A stretch of 23,879 nt of DNA from Saccoglossus kowalevskii (GCF_000003605.2 NW_003143303.1:152651-176529); one strand, 5' to 3'; positions 1-9,602 are shown, numbered from the stretch's first letter. The notes: a model not told the origin generated them from the letters alone. Program-made: numbers and translations.

Positions 1-2024
1 TTTGCTAATTTCACCAACTACCGTAGTAGTTAGAGATATATGCATTATATTGCACAAAGTATTGTATTACAAACAAATCAGTATATCAGAAATACTGTCA
101 AATTCTCTATTTTTAGCAGGAATTAATTTTCATTGAATATACATTTTGGCTTTTTTGTATGAAATTTATTTTCACCGAGTTGAATGTAAAGTATATTTGT
201 TGTATTTTATTTTGACTGTATCACCCTATCCCAGCAAAATAAATATAAAAGTATGTTGCAGTAGGCTTTTGCCATAGTAAAATGATGTCATCTCATGTCT
301 AAAGGAAACACACTGAATAGATTATATTAGATCTCTGGGCTATCAAATTTAATAAGTGAAGTCCTATTGTAGGATTAACTCCCTGCTCAGTAACATGCAA
401 TATTCTTTTGTATTTTAGAATAGTTGTTGGGTACAAGTGAGATGCATGATGGGATTGAGTACTGCCATCTCTGAATGCCATTTATTACTTCCTGCTAAGA
501 TTTGATGACACATTTTTATGTTATTTCTTTTTCAGCTTTTGACCTATTGAATACAATTTCACGGTTACAATTTTTAGAAAATATTGAAAAATTTGATGCA
601 GGTTTAATTTGTCAAAGGACTGTGATTTGGCATTCAAAGGTACAAAAGTGATAACTTGAAATCCAAGTATAATTATTATACATGTACAAATATTATAGAT
701 ATTTATAATATAAAGTATTTCCCTTTTATTACACCACAAATATGTCTCAGTGAGGGTGCTAATTTCTAATTTTTATTATACTGGCCATTGTGTGAATAAA
801 CACAATTAAAAAATCTCTCTTCTACCCAACAGCGGCTTGATCTCTGACTAGTAGGCAACACCTGACCTACATTACTGACCATGTACAATTTCAATGTGGA
901 ATTACCTGAAATTAATACTACACCAGTCTGTTACTATAAAACTTGCTGCCAAACTGATACTGTGCAAGGCTAGGCATTGTTTTTGCTTCACTAATTGTTA
1001 AATGCGCTAAATTAAAACCCAGTAAATACACAAAGCTAACAATCAAACAAATTGTTTCATTCACAAACCAGCAAGTTAAAAGTCTAGTGAATATCAAATC
1101 TGATAAAATTAAATCCGTTGAATTATTTTCCCTTATACAGTACACAAGACATTACTGTAACGCCCTTTAGTTTCGCATGACACATTTTCGCATATTTTTT
1201 ACGATAAGTCAAGGCATGTCATGAAAAATTTTAACAGTGACTTTGACCTCAAACTTTTTTTAAGTGAAATAATTGGAAAAATGTTTGAGGCAGATTAAGT
1301 ATTATAAATTTGCATAATCACAGATTTATTTCAAGAGAACGGGATATATTCAGTTCATAGAAACACGATAGAGAAACAAAGAAAAGTGAAGTTTAGAATC
1401 TTCGATAATTGACTCCAGGCTATTACAATCTAAACTTAGCTAGGGGGTCATATACAATTACAGCGTAGTTTTATGCAACAAAATGGGGAAAGTACGTTGT
1501 ATATTATTTCGTATTTCAGGCAACCCCCAATATTGGATGTTTTCCCACCAACACAGTAGTTTCAACAATATGTTGTTTGTAAATATAATATTAAATATAA
1601 ATGTAATCATTAAAACAACTTGAAGCCACTGTGACAAGTATATTAATGATGATTATCAGTTTTAGTGCAAAGTGGCCTACTAATTAAGTATCGTACTTTA
1701 ATGAGACATAGCCTAATTAAAATTAATAATTTATCATATTTTATTGCACAACTTGTTTTCTGTAAGAAGCATTAAACTCCTGTAAATTTATTTACATATA
1801 TTAGATGTCTATTTCATATTTATTTTATTATCTATGATATGGTTCATTTTTTTTTAGCATTCTTGCCTTTTAAATACAGCCAACAAATTAAAAGTTGACT
1901 GTAATTATAAATACCCATTAAACGTTACCCAGGCTGTTTTTTACATTTGGATTTGCATGGAGGAAAAAATTGTACAGGATTTTCATGGTTTGAACACATT
2001 CCAAAATCCTTAACACAAGACAGA
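1..2024. other. Non-coding sequence downstream of the BTBD8-like gene
   Basis: AT-rich sequence with no exon-like frame that I can support. Short open frames near 299-481, 521-739 and 918-1145 on the minus strand are hydrophobic, low-complexity products of AT-rich DNA. A TTCAC/GTGAAA-rich patch at about 100-190 and another at about 1080-1210 look like decayed MITE fragments. Confidence 0.6.
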
Positions 2025-2030
2025 TTTATT
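2025..2030 (-). promoter_or_regulatory. Polyadenylation signal AATAAA of the BTBD8-like gene
   Basis: TTTATT on the plus strand reads AATAAA on the minus strand, 86 nt after the TGA stop. It is followed by GT-rich sequence (tgtcttgtgtt, then aatgtgttc). This predicts a short 3' UTR of about 100 nt. Other AATAAA hexamers occur further down in the AT-rich flank, so longer isoforms are possible. Confidence 0.6.
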
Positions 2031-2115
2031 TTCCTAAACTAGAGTATAAATTGCATTAGATAAAGATTAAAAACTCTCCAAATGGGAGACACGAATCAAT
2101 GACCTATAACTTATA

Positions 2116-3708
2116 TCAGTTTCTAAGAAATGTTTTAGTCGGAATATTAGATTCTGCAGGAGAAGTGTACATTTTATTTGCCAGGGTAGGACTTGGTGAC
2201 TTAATTGGCCGAGGAATGCCGCATCTCACCTTGGGACGTGCACCAAGTCTTCGATTTGGAGAACCAGGTGTTGATCCAGGAGAACTTGCATTACTCGACT
2301 CACATACCTCAGACACACCGTGTACTGATTTTTGTTCAGTTTCTTGATTAATTTTCCTCCATGCAGTTATATTTTCAGTTACTGACACCTCACTGTCTGT
2401 CGTATATCTCCTCCATGAACCGCTTTTCTTGATTTTTGCCGGGGTTTCACTACTGTCAAGTGATGAAGCCGATTGTCCAGGAGAGCACAATTGACGTTGA
2501 GGAGACACATGTCTGAGTGGTAACTCCTGTGAGGACTGTTCACTCACACTGCTGTAAACAGAACTCTCTCGAGACAGCTGCATTTCAGGCTCAGTTTCAT
2601 CTCTCCATGGAGACTGCATGATGTCCTCAGACATGTCGTAAGATGTTTTCTCACAAACAGCTTGGCTGCTCACCTCCACCTCCATCGGCTGCTCATTAAC
2701 TCTATTGGGAGATTTCAAACCAGCCAATTTCCTTCCGTAATTTCTAGGACTTGAAGGTATTTTGGGCCGAGCCCCAGAAGATGAATATTGCACTGCTGGA
2801 CTTTTGAACTTTCCTTCTTTCTCTTGAGTTGCCTTAAAACCAAAACTGTGTTCCTTTTGAGGACTGCTTAACTGTGTCCTTTCTTTCTCTTGACTTGCTT
2901 TAAAACCAAAACCAAAGCTACGTTCCTTTTGTGGGCTAATTAACAGTGATGTATTATCAGTAGAACGACGTTGACTCACAGGTGTCTTAGGCTTTGTTGT
3001 TGAAATAGTATCCATACTTTTTTGGTTACTTTTGATTAGTTTATCTGTTTTAGAATTTTGAGAGTTATTTTTAGATCGAGCCTTTGCAGTACTTGCTCGT
3101 GGCCAAGTGGCTGTTTTTGAAGGTATCCTATTTTGTAATGGTTCTGTTGGGCTTAGCATGGGACTTTTTACAACTGGTGATGGGCGAGCTGATTTCTGTA
3201 CCGGAAGTGTGAGTGGAGTCTTGAAAGCATCTCTTGTTGTCCTCTGCATATGAGGGCTCAATGGACTTCTAATGGCAGTGGTTGTGGTTCTTTGTGACCT
3301 TTGAACTGTTGGACTCGCACTGGCAGGTCTCCGACTTTGCTGCCTTGCTGTTTGTGTAGTCTGTTTTGTTTTTTCCTCAATAGGTTTAACTGTCATTGTT
3401 TTTGTCGGCAAACTAGAGGGCCTTGAGGCCTGTCTAGTTAGAGACCGTGTCTCCATTGCTGTACTCTTCTTGTCTTGCTTTGTTTCAACCTTACTTGAAG
3501 CAGATGGTCGAGGTTGTTGAAGGTTCCGCTTTTCCTTAGTTCTCTTATCAACAGCAGGGCTCTGAGGCCTAGACTCCCTCACAGCTGGTGGTGCAGTTTT
3601 AGGCCTATCTGCTATTGTGATTTTACTTGTCTTATCCTTTATACTTCGTAATGTGGTTGGTAATCTACTGGGTCTTTTTATACCTGGTATACCAGTTCTA
3701 CCAGGACC
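2116..3708 (-). CDS. BTBD8: BTBD8-like terminal exon: disordered basic Ser/Pro-rich tail
   Basis: This 1,593-nt last exon begins after a cttttt..ctaactacacag acceptor in phase 0 and ends at TGA, giving 530 residues; the open frame upstream of 3708 is intron. The protein is low-complexity, rich in Ser, Pro, Thr, Lys and Arg, with many SP/TP sites. It carries [ST]-x-[IL]-P motifs: TGIP, SRLP, SSLP and SNIP near the end. A tandem repeat SPQKE(R/H)SFGF..KA(S/T)QEKE occurs at 2812-2937. An acidic patch (SEDIMQSPWRDETEPEMQ) precedes a basic end that finishes TKTFLRN. The vertebrate APache tail is likewise long and disordered and carries the AP-2 link, but residue-level similarity is low. No donor before the stop is needed, and a polyadenylation signal follows. 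Confidence 0.88.
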   Translation of the reverse strand, partial: GPGRTGIPGIKRPSRLPTTLRSIKDKTSKITIADRPKTAPPAVRESRPQSPAVDKRTKEKRNLQQPRPSASSKVETKQDKKSTAMETRSLTRQASRPSSLPTKTMTVKPIEEKTKQTTQTARQQSRRPASASPTVQRSQRTTTTAIRSPLSPHMQRTTRDAFKTPLTLPVQKSARPSPVVKSPMLSPTEPLQNRIPSKTATWPRASTAKARSKNNSQNSKTDKLIKSNQKSMDTISTTKPKTPVSQRRSTDNTSLLISPQKERSFGFGFKASQEKERTQLSSPQKEHSFGFKATQEKEGKFKSPAVQYSSSGARPKIPSSPRNYGRKLAGLKSPNRVNEQPMEVEVSSQAVCEKTSYDMSEDIMQSPWRDETEPEMQLSRESSVYSSVSEQSSQELPLRHVSPQRQLCSPGQSASSLDSSETPAKIKKSGSWRRYTTDSEVSVTENITAWRKINQETEQKSVHGVSEVCESSNASSPGSTPGSPNRRLGARPKVRCGIPRPIKSPSPTLANKMYTSPAESNIPTKTFLRN

Positions 3709-4035
3709 CTGTGTAGTTAGAAAAAGAAACAAGTCTGACTTTGAATCATACAAGGTTGGAGCAGTCAGGAATAGAGGCATTGTTGTTTTGAATACTTGTA
3801 TACTGTTACAACAATTGATAAAATCTGCTGATGGAAGTATCCTTCCCACAATGCAGTTGACACATTTTACATGGAGCATTTTGTATCTGATTATTCAACG
3901 TGCCTCACTGCTCATCATAATGTGTCATCACACCACCGTGTTCGTCATTATATGTGTAAAAGATTGAAAATACATTATTTGTGTACAATGAATTTAAACA
4001 AAGACAGACACTTTAAAAATGTCAACATATCATAC
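3709..4035 (-). other. BTBD8: Intron before the terminal exon
   Basis: A 327-nt intron with GTATGA donor and CACAG acceptor. The open frame of the last exon continues into it by chance. Nothing else was seen. Confidence 0.75.
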
Positions 4036-4103
4036 CATTAGTGAACTTGATAATGTTGGTTTAGGGATGGTACTCTTCTTAGTATCATCAACGAATAATG
4101 CAT
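4036..4103 (-). CDS. BTBD8: BTBD8-like exon: hinge with an STIP motif
   Basis: This 68-nt exon has a ttttgtttcag acceptor and an AATG|GTATGA donor. It takes one base from the previous exon (giving Asp) and ends on a codon boundary. It encodes ALFVDDTKKSTIPKP, then TLSSSLM. KKSTIPKP fits the SxIP consensus for binding EB-family microtubule plus-end proteins (Ser-x-Ile-Pro among basic residues). The call rests on splice sites and phase agreement with both neighbours, because a segment this short has little homology signal. Confidence 0.74.
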
Positions 4104-4774
4104 CTGAAACAAAAATAATGACAAATTATCAGCTGATGTTATCATCAATTATATATATCAAATCATAGTCAGATTGTACCACAGGTGTCTTGAATTGGCC
4201 CAAACATTCTAAAATTACTGTGGTTAGATGTATATACTGTAACCTACATAACCATCAAAGTACCAGTAGTAACTCATACCTAATCATCAAGCAATACAGA
4301 CTTATTTTTTCCTCAGAAAATGGGGGAAACTTGTTTAAAATATGTTGGGTGTTGGTACGATTTTTCAAAGATGAAACCATTAATTTTATAGGAGGTACAG
4401 CTGGACTAATATAATATAATATTGCTGGTGAAGACTAATATTCACAAATGGTGACTTTAGTATAAAATGTATTTCTAGCAGTATTTTACTTATACTATAT
4501 TTAATATATATTTATTAAATGGTCTGAGATGACTTATATATCACTTAGTTCAGACTATGTGTGACTGTGTGACAGGGAGACAAGCATGCATAGAATTATC
4601 TTTAATTCTACAATCACTACTATAACTCCACTCTAGTGGTCCAAATACACACGAAAAAAAATAATTCTAATTCATCTTCTAGATTACATGATCTGTACAT
4701 GATCTATTAAATGTAAAGATTCCAGCATCTTGTGGCAATACTTATTCATAAAAGACTAAATAAAACAATATTAC
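4104..4774 (-). other. BTBD8: Intron, no recognisable element
   Basis: A 671-nt AT-rich intron between the 4775 and 4036 exons. It holds a small direct repeat (acatgatct twice, about 4686-4705) and no feature I can support. Confidence 0.7.
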
Positions 4775-4904
4775 CTTGTTTTATGTTATTCTGCAGTGAT
4801 TCCGGTATCAGTTGCCAGTCTTTGGTGTGTAGCAAAAAGTTGACATTATTCACCATGTAAGCCCTGGTACCATCATGTAAACTATTCACCAGATTCAATA
4901 TATC
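4775..4904 (-). CDS. BTBD8: BTBD8-like exon: last conserved helical segment
   Basis: This 130-nt exon has a ttttatttcag acceptor in phase 0 and a CAAG|GTAATA donor after one base of a codon. It encodes DILNLVNSLHDGTRAYMVNN, then VNFLLHTKDWQLIPESLQNN and IKQ. It corresponds to the BTBD8 stretch where a helical region ends with a ..(V/S)..F...(R/H)T..W.L.....Q..I pattern before the disordered tail. The match is weaker than in the BTB exons but position, phase and the HTKDW.LIP motif agree. Confidence 0.83.
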
Positions 4905-4960
4905 CTGAAATAAAACATTATCATCAAAATCTGTGAAATTCTTGAATTCTTCATTCTGCT

Positions 4961-4989
4961 ATCTCTTGTAATACAGTATTACAAGAGAT
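4961..4989. repeat. Perfect 29-bp palindrome
   Basis: ATCTCTTGTAATAC and GTATTACAAGAGAT are exact reverse complements separated by a single A. It lies about 35 bp before the Helentron-like relic. Confidence 0.9.
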
Positions 4990-5019
4990 TCATTTTTTTT
5001 ATTTTTCATAAAAAAATTA

Positions 5020-5330
5020 ACAAACAGCCGCTCAGCTGAGATAGCTCTGCTGTTAGCAATACACATTTCAATTAGTGAATTGAAGATATCATCACAAAAT
5101 GAACAAATCTTAGATCAGTCCATATGTTTATTTACAAAGCAATCAGACTTGCTGTTTTGAACAAGAAGCCGAAAATATCACTTTTTGTCACAAGTGACAA
5201 AAATATTCATCTAAATTATAGAATTAAGATATCATTACAAAATGAACAACTTTAAGAGAGGTCTACCCAAGGTACTTATATATCATGTATAAAAGTAATC
5301 AGACTTGTGGTTGTTTTTTGTAATTCAAAA
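5020..5330 (+). mobile_element. Truncated Helentron-like element (5' part)
   Basis: Starts with a diverged copy of the family 5' end (aacaaacagccgctcagctg, then agatagctctgctgtt) and continues into about 1.5 diverged core units (gaagatatcat, aaaatgaacaa, aacaagaagccgaaaat). The 3' end with its hairpin is missing. It is an old relic of the family seen intact at 21966-23014. Confidence 0.75.
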
Positions 5331-6080
5331 ATCTAAATACATGTCAGTTACCTGCAACCCAGTTATTAATTAATCCATCAAGTTTTCATTAGGTCATAGC
5401 AGTGAACTTTGGTGTACATGAATATGTATGAATATGGACCAAGGAATTTTTTTTCGGTGAAATTATAGATGATTGCACGCTGCGCAATATTACATTGGTG
5501 GATTAACTATTTTGGAGGACAATAAAATTCAGTTGATTAGTGATTTTGTTCCACCAATTATATGTAGGTATATATCCCTTATCTGGTTAAGTCAATGTAA
5601 AAGTACATCAGGCTGGAAGGATGAGGGGTTAAACCATGATATCACATGGTGGAGTGCACTATAACAAGTTGGCTAAAGCAACAGAAGCATGGCACCAATA
5701 TTCGCAATACTGTATTTGCTCTATTTGCTTTCTATGGTCAAAATATTTCTGATGATTCAGCAAACAAATGCATACAACACCAAATGTATTTTAGGTTTAC
5801 ACATGTATATGCACTTCTATTGGAAAAGCTTCTAGTTAAAGCAAATATAGCTTATGACAGTTACCAAATCAGCATGTGATTGCTCAAATAATGTCAAATT
5901 CTTGATAATCCCAAATGACATTAAAATGACAAGATGATTGGTAATTGTAAAACAATACTTTATTAAGTCAGTACTAGAGGGCGCAATTCACAATTGTAAA
6001 AAGGTAATGACAGATCTAACCAAATAAGCATACAGAATCCGGACCATACTTTGGTAATAGGGAGAATACCATGAAGAGAA

Positions 6081-6271
6081 TACCGTAAATTTACCAATTA
6101 TTTACCGGGGTTGAAATTTTGTTATTTTCACCGTTTCAAGTGAAATCCATTAAACTAAATCCATGTAAACATGGTTCAATTATAATAGAATGCATTGTTT
6201 CACTGTAAAATTTGTGAATATGCTCAAAATAGTGAAATTAAATACATATAAAAATTAATGCTCTCACAGTA
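6081..6271. mobile_element. MITE, family copy 1
   Basis: Begins taccgtaaattta and ends near ctcacagta, with TTCAC/GTGAA-rich interior and the family motif gtgaatatgctca at 6214-6226. Related copies lie at 14872-15070 and 16634-16755. No coding capacity. Confidence 0.65.
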
Positions 6272-6435
6272 ATAGAAATATAATTAGTACAGTGAAAGTA
6301 ACCAAAGTATGGAAAGTTTTAAGTGTAAAATTACTTTGTACCAGGATTCTTCACTCACACCTGGTTGCAATAACTTGCAAGACGACACTAACTATAAATA
6401 AATATTCGTATAATCCGTATTGCATGAAATCCTAC

Positions 6436-6573
6436 CTGATTCCAGTCTTGAAATTTAGATTGACCTTTGAGCCTATTAGCAGCTACAAACATGCGACACC
6501 CATTGTCAACTGTCAGATTCTGTACTATAGTATTAAACAGATCTTCTATCAAACCATGGCTCCAAGATGATGC
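6436..6573 (-). CDS. BTBD8: BTBD8-like exon: helical region
   Basis: This 138-nt exon (46 codons) is in phase 0 at both ends, with acceptor tacattctag and donor AATCAG|GTAGGA. It encodes ASSWSHGLIEDLFNTIVQNL, then TVDNGCRMFVAANRLKGQSK and FQDWNQ. The pattern .LI.(D/E)LF.TI...LT..N.C....A...L aligns with the BTBD8 segment following the NFA.LL helix. The exon continues the helical repeat-like region, probably a protein interaction surface; no catalytic motif is present. Confidence 0.85.
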
Positions 6574-6983
6574 CTAGAATGTATAAGTATATTAGCTGCC
6601 ATGACAACCATTATTTAGGTCACTCATATATACATAGAATGGGACCCATACTTAACTACATCATTGCCACAATTGTGGTCCTTTAACCAATTTAGCCAAA
6701 ATGCTTATCAATAGACATTATAGGACACGGCTCTAGAGAGCTCCTGTTGCGTTTGTTCTTATTCAATGCAGTTAGTTCCAATTAAAATTGCTGTTCTACT
6801 TGTACAGGCTCTACAAGAAGAAGGTCACACAAAACAGGCCTCTGATATTGCAAAAAACAACACCATTTTACCAAGTGAAGTTGTGAATGATATAATAGAA
6901 ACTATGTTGTAATTTGCAGTCACATGATCAACTGTAGGGGCTCAGTTTCCCATGTACCACCATTGACTGAATTTCTGACTTAC
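6574..6983 (-). other. BTBD8: Intron with an antisense 48-codon open frame
   Basis: A 410-nt intron. On the plus strand an ATG frame at 6766-6912 reads MQLVPIKIAVLL, then QALQEEGHTKQASDIAKNNT and a hydrophilic end before TAA, with an acceptor-like ttctacttgtacag inside. It is not significant by length. Confidence 0.55.
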
Positions 6984-7166
6984 GGACAAGAGTATAGCAA
7001 AGGTGGGATGGTCTACGACCTCCCAAAAATTCTTCACTAAATAATCCAGGCATGTTGTGTGCAAGTTAGTTGCTAAGCAACGAACAGGTTCCACCCATTT
7101 CACATGTGGAAGACTGGTTAGAAGCTTATCACACTGCATTGCCATGGCAACTGCATTATCCAATCC
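6984..7166 (-). CDS. BTBD8: BTBD8-like exon: helical region with LPHVKW motif
   Basis: This 183-nt exon (61 codons) starts and ends on codon boundaries, with acceptor tttgtatctttcag and donor TCC|GTAAGT. It encodes GLDNAVAMAMQCDKLLTSLP, HVKWVEPVRCLATNLHTTC, then LDYLVKNFWEVVDHPTFAILLS. The order DxL..SLP.VKW......A..L...C....V.NF......(N/T)FA.LL matches the BTBD8 region after the BTB domain. An acceptor further upstream would add residues absent from the family, so the tttcag|GGA site was chosen. Confidence 0.9.
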
Positions 7167-7642
7167 CTGAAAGATACAAACAGTACAATTCACTGCAAAT
7201 GACAGCCAAGATGTAAACAATTATATCTTGTTTTGTTAGGTACATCTAAAGAAAATAAAAAACAAGAAAACATAGCAAATATTGCAACCTTGCCATTGGC
7301 AAACTAACGATTTTCATGGATTGGATTCATAAAAGTAACTTGGTGTTTTAAAGTTGCATTTTCCAATTACATTGATTTGCAGAAAACTTCAACTGACCAC
7401 TGTAAGCATCTTAAGGGTTTCTGATTTTTGTACAGTGTTGACAATAAATATTATTATACATCTGTCACCGTAACGCCATATGTTACAGCGTGCCGTAATA
7501 TTGCGAATTTCAAATATGGAATGATTACACATGTAAGCGTTCTCTAATAATAAAAACAAATATGGTTTGACCGGACTCCACACAAAGACGTTCGCTGATT
7601 CTGTTCCCATGATGTATTCTTGGAAGGAAAAGATGTATAATA
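7167..7642 (-). other. BTBD8: Intron between the hairpin exon and the next exon
   Basis: About 480 nt of AT-rich sequence up to the foldback. No element was identified. The exact intron start depends on which donor is used inside the foldback. Confidence 0.6.
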
Positions 7643-7777
7643 ATAAGGTTATTACAAGAATACCTCAAAGTATGCACTCAGACAGTATGCCGTGCATCAA
7701 CCTCCGCAGCACGTCGGTCGATACTCCAGCTGTACTGTCTTTGTACATACTTAGAAGTATTCTCGTAATAACCTCAT
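7643..7777. repeat. Inverted duplication (foldback) spanning the 7.7-kb BTBD8-like exon
   Basis: The segments 7646-7687 and 7733-7774 are reverse complements over 42 aligned positions without a gap. In the gene-sense (minus) RNA I count 36 Watson-Crick pairs, three G-U pairs (7656/7764, 7664/7756, 7675/7745) and three mismatches (7667/7753, 7678/7742, 7679/7741), around a 45-nt loop. The inverted copy on the plus strand still reads VITRI..SM..DS in the same frame as the exon's VITRILLSMYKDS, so coding sequence was duplicated in inverted orientation. The hairpin encloses nearly the whole exon, with the candidate donors in one arm. Confidence 0.85.
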
Positions 7778-7785
7778 ATGTTTGA
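7678..7785 (-). CDS. BTBD8: BTBD8-like exon with unresolved 3' end inside an inverted repeat
   Basis: The acceptor gatgtctatag gives a frame compatible with the exon at 9795-9883 (AG+T = Ser). It encodes QTYEVITRILLSMYKD, then STAGVSTDVLRRLMHGILSE. This fits the BTBD8 segment between the DC(M/L) helix and the next exon, which in the family ends at about this length. The 3' end is the problem. The next exon starts on a codon boundary, but the donor GA|GTGCAT (end 7678) leaves two bases over. Donor TGAG|GTATTC (end 7664) leaves one base and lies after an in-frame TGA at 7665-7667. Donor CTT|GTAATA (end 7656) is in phase but also includes that TGA. One extra G at the first donor would repair everything. 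The exon's two ends are inverted copies of each other. Confidence 0.55.
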
Positions 7786-9195
7786 CTATAGACATCATAA
7801 CCTTTTTATCTGTCAAGTTGCCAAACTGACAATTTGTCACGTTGATCACAGTAATCAGTAGGAGGTGTTCTGAATATAATATGAAGTCGAAATGCTTTTA
7901 AAGATCCCAATGAAATGTTCACTATGATAACATGTGGTTTTCTTTGAGTTATGAAAATTTGTTTTTGCTTATAGCAACTGAATATGTATGTACATGTACT
8001 GTATAATTATGAATTCTTTAAATATACTGATGACCCATGCAAATATAACAGTGGCCAGGGGTACATTCAAGTAGCACAAAAAGCCACAGAACATTTTTCA
8101 AATCCTTTCACCATTTTGTAACACTGGCAACTCAATGAATGCTATGTAACAAGCACGCCCCAAAATAACTCTAGGGGCACTTATTAACATTTCCCCTTAA
8201 ACACACTCCAGGTATCAGTACTAAATAGTAAATTTCACCACCAGACTTTCTCGCCAAAATTCTTCCTGAACGTTTTTCTTATACATTTTTGTATATCTTC
8301 ATTATTTCTGGAAAACATACCTACAGACAATATGATGTTAGAATCCAAGTTATGGTTTGAGATTATGGTTTAATTTACCCATAATGCTAAGCTGGTTATA
8401 AGAAACAACACTCTGTGGGCCTATAGCCAGGGTTGGGCACTAGGCTAACACAGGTACTGTAAAATCTGTATTAGGAACCGCGGCTACTATTAAAATGGTA
8501 CCACATGAGAAATGATGAATTTTTGGTTCTCAATTTTTCAAAAAGAATGGGTACGACATCTATCAGGGATGCGGCTTCTAAAACAGATTTTATGGTAATC
8601 AAATAATGAGTAATAGTACCCATGTATTTGACAATGTGGATTGGTTTGGCAGGGCACATCCATTCAGTACTAAATCTGGGATCAGATTTTTATTATTATA
8701 TGCTTACTAGGCTACTTGTAGCATATCCAAAACTATGCTGTAAAACCTCCTCAGATTGAACTGCAAATGTTTTTGTACTCCAAACTTTATCCAAATGCTT
8801 GGTAATCCACCTGTAGATATAAAAAAAACATGTCATAATGTTACACTTTACATGTATGATGAAAGTGTTCACTTGCGTGGAGGGAATTGTGTATGCTTAA
8901 AAAACTTAATTTTCGCTTGGAATCTATTTTCGCTATTTTTGATGAAGGGTTAATTCAGTGAAAATAAAATCCATCGAATATATCTTTTTTCCTATATTTT
9001 ACAAATAAATTCAATATGATACACAAAAATTATTTTAAGATAATTTAAGGAAAAATTATGCAGCTATTACTACTTCAATAAATACAACCATATATATAAT
9101 GTGGAACTCTCATGACGCATCTCAATCATGTCAAATGATTAAAAGCAAATCAAAGAGTCCAATGGCTTGCTTATAGTCTATTGTTAGAAAATGAA

Positions 9196-9590
9196 GAAAA
9201 CAAGCAGCCTTTCGGCTGAGACAGCTCCTCTGCAATGCACATTTCAATTAAAGAACTGAAGATATCATTAGAAAATGAACAAATCTGAAAGAGGTCTATC
9301 TGAGGTACCTACATGTATAACATCAAAGCAATCAGACTTGTGGTTTTTAACAAGAAGTCAAAAATATCACTTATTACCAAAAATAATCATCAAAATTAGA
9401 GATTTGAAGATATCATAACGAAATGAACAAATCTGAGAGAGGTCTGCCCAATTAAGGTACATATACACCAAGTATCAGAGCAATAACAATAATAATACAC
9501 ATGTAATTATTGTAGTTTTCAAGAAGTAAAAAGTTGACACGGACGACGACAGACAACGAACAATCACTCATATGATAAGTTCCATGCTCC
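9196..9590 (+). mobile_element. Short Helentron-like element, degraded 3' end
   Basis: Has the family 5' end (caagcagccttTCGGCTGAG), about two core units (gaagatatcat, gagagaggtct, aacaagaagtc) and the family 3' block (tgacacggacgac, then aatcactcatatgataag). The terminal hairpin is eroded: ataagttccatgctcc replaces the intact AGCTCCGCT arm. It is shorter than the complete copy because it has fewer core units. Confidence 0.8.
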
Positions 9591-9602
9591 ACTAGAGGGC
9601 AG
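9589..9602 (+). promoter_or_regulatory. CTCF-like motif CCACTAGAGGGCAG
   Basis: The 14-mer matches the bilaterian CTCF consensus CCASYAGRKGGCRS at every position. It sits at the 3' edge of the Helentron-like copy. Partial relatives (TAGAGGGCGC) occur at 5975-5984 and 16796-16805. Binding is not shown by sequence alone. Confidence 0.4.

Larger units (their letters stand above)
4905..6435 (-). other. BTBD8: Intron with palindrome, Helentron-like relic and MITE copy
   Basis: A 1,531-nt intron containing the palindrome at 4961-4989, the element relic at 5020-5330 and the MITE at 6081-6271. Plus-strand open frames at 5473-5664 and 5646-5879 lack splice context or recognisable motifs. Confidence 0.7.

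Noticed and set aside
2099-2347. 82-codon plus-strand open frame
   Set aside because: It lies opposite the terminal BTBD8-like exon, whose minus-strand frame is coding.
3617-3967. 116-codon plus-strand open frame
   Set aside because: Overlaps the start of the terminal exon and its intron on the other strand; no splice signals or recognisable motif.
6766-6912. 48-codon plus-strand ATG frame with protein-like composition (QALQEEGHTKQASDIAKNNT)
   Set aside because: Frames of this length are expected by chance in this composition; no homologue recognised and no nearby polyadenylation signal.
7567-7785. 72-codon plus-strand open frame resembling the opposite exon
   Set aside because: The resemblance (VITRI, SM, DS) is produced by the inverted duplication; it lacks a supported start and splice context.
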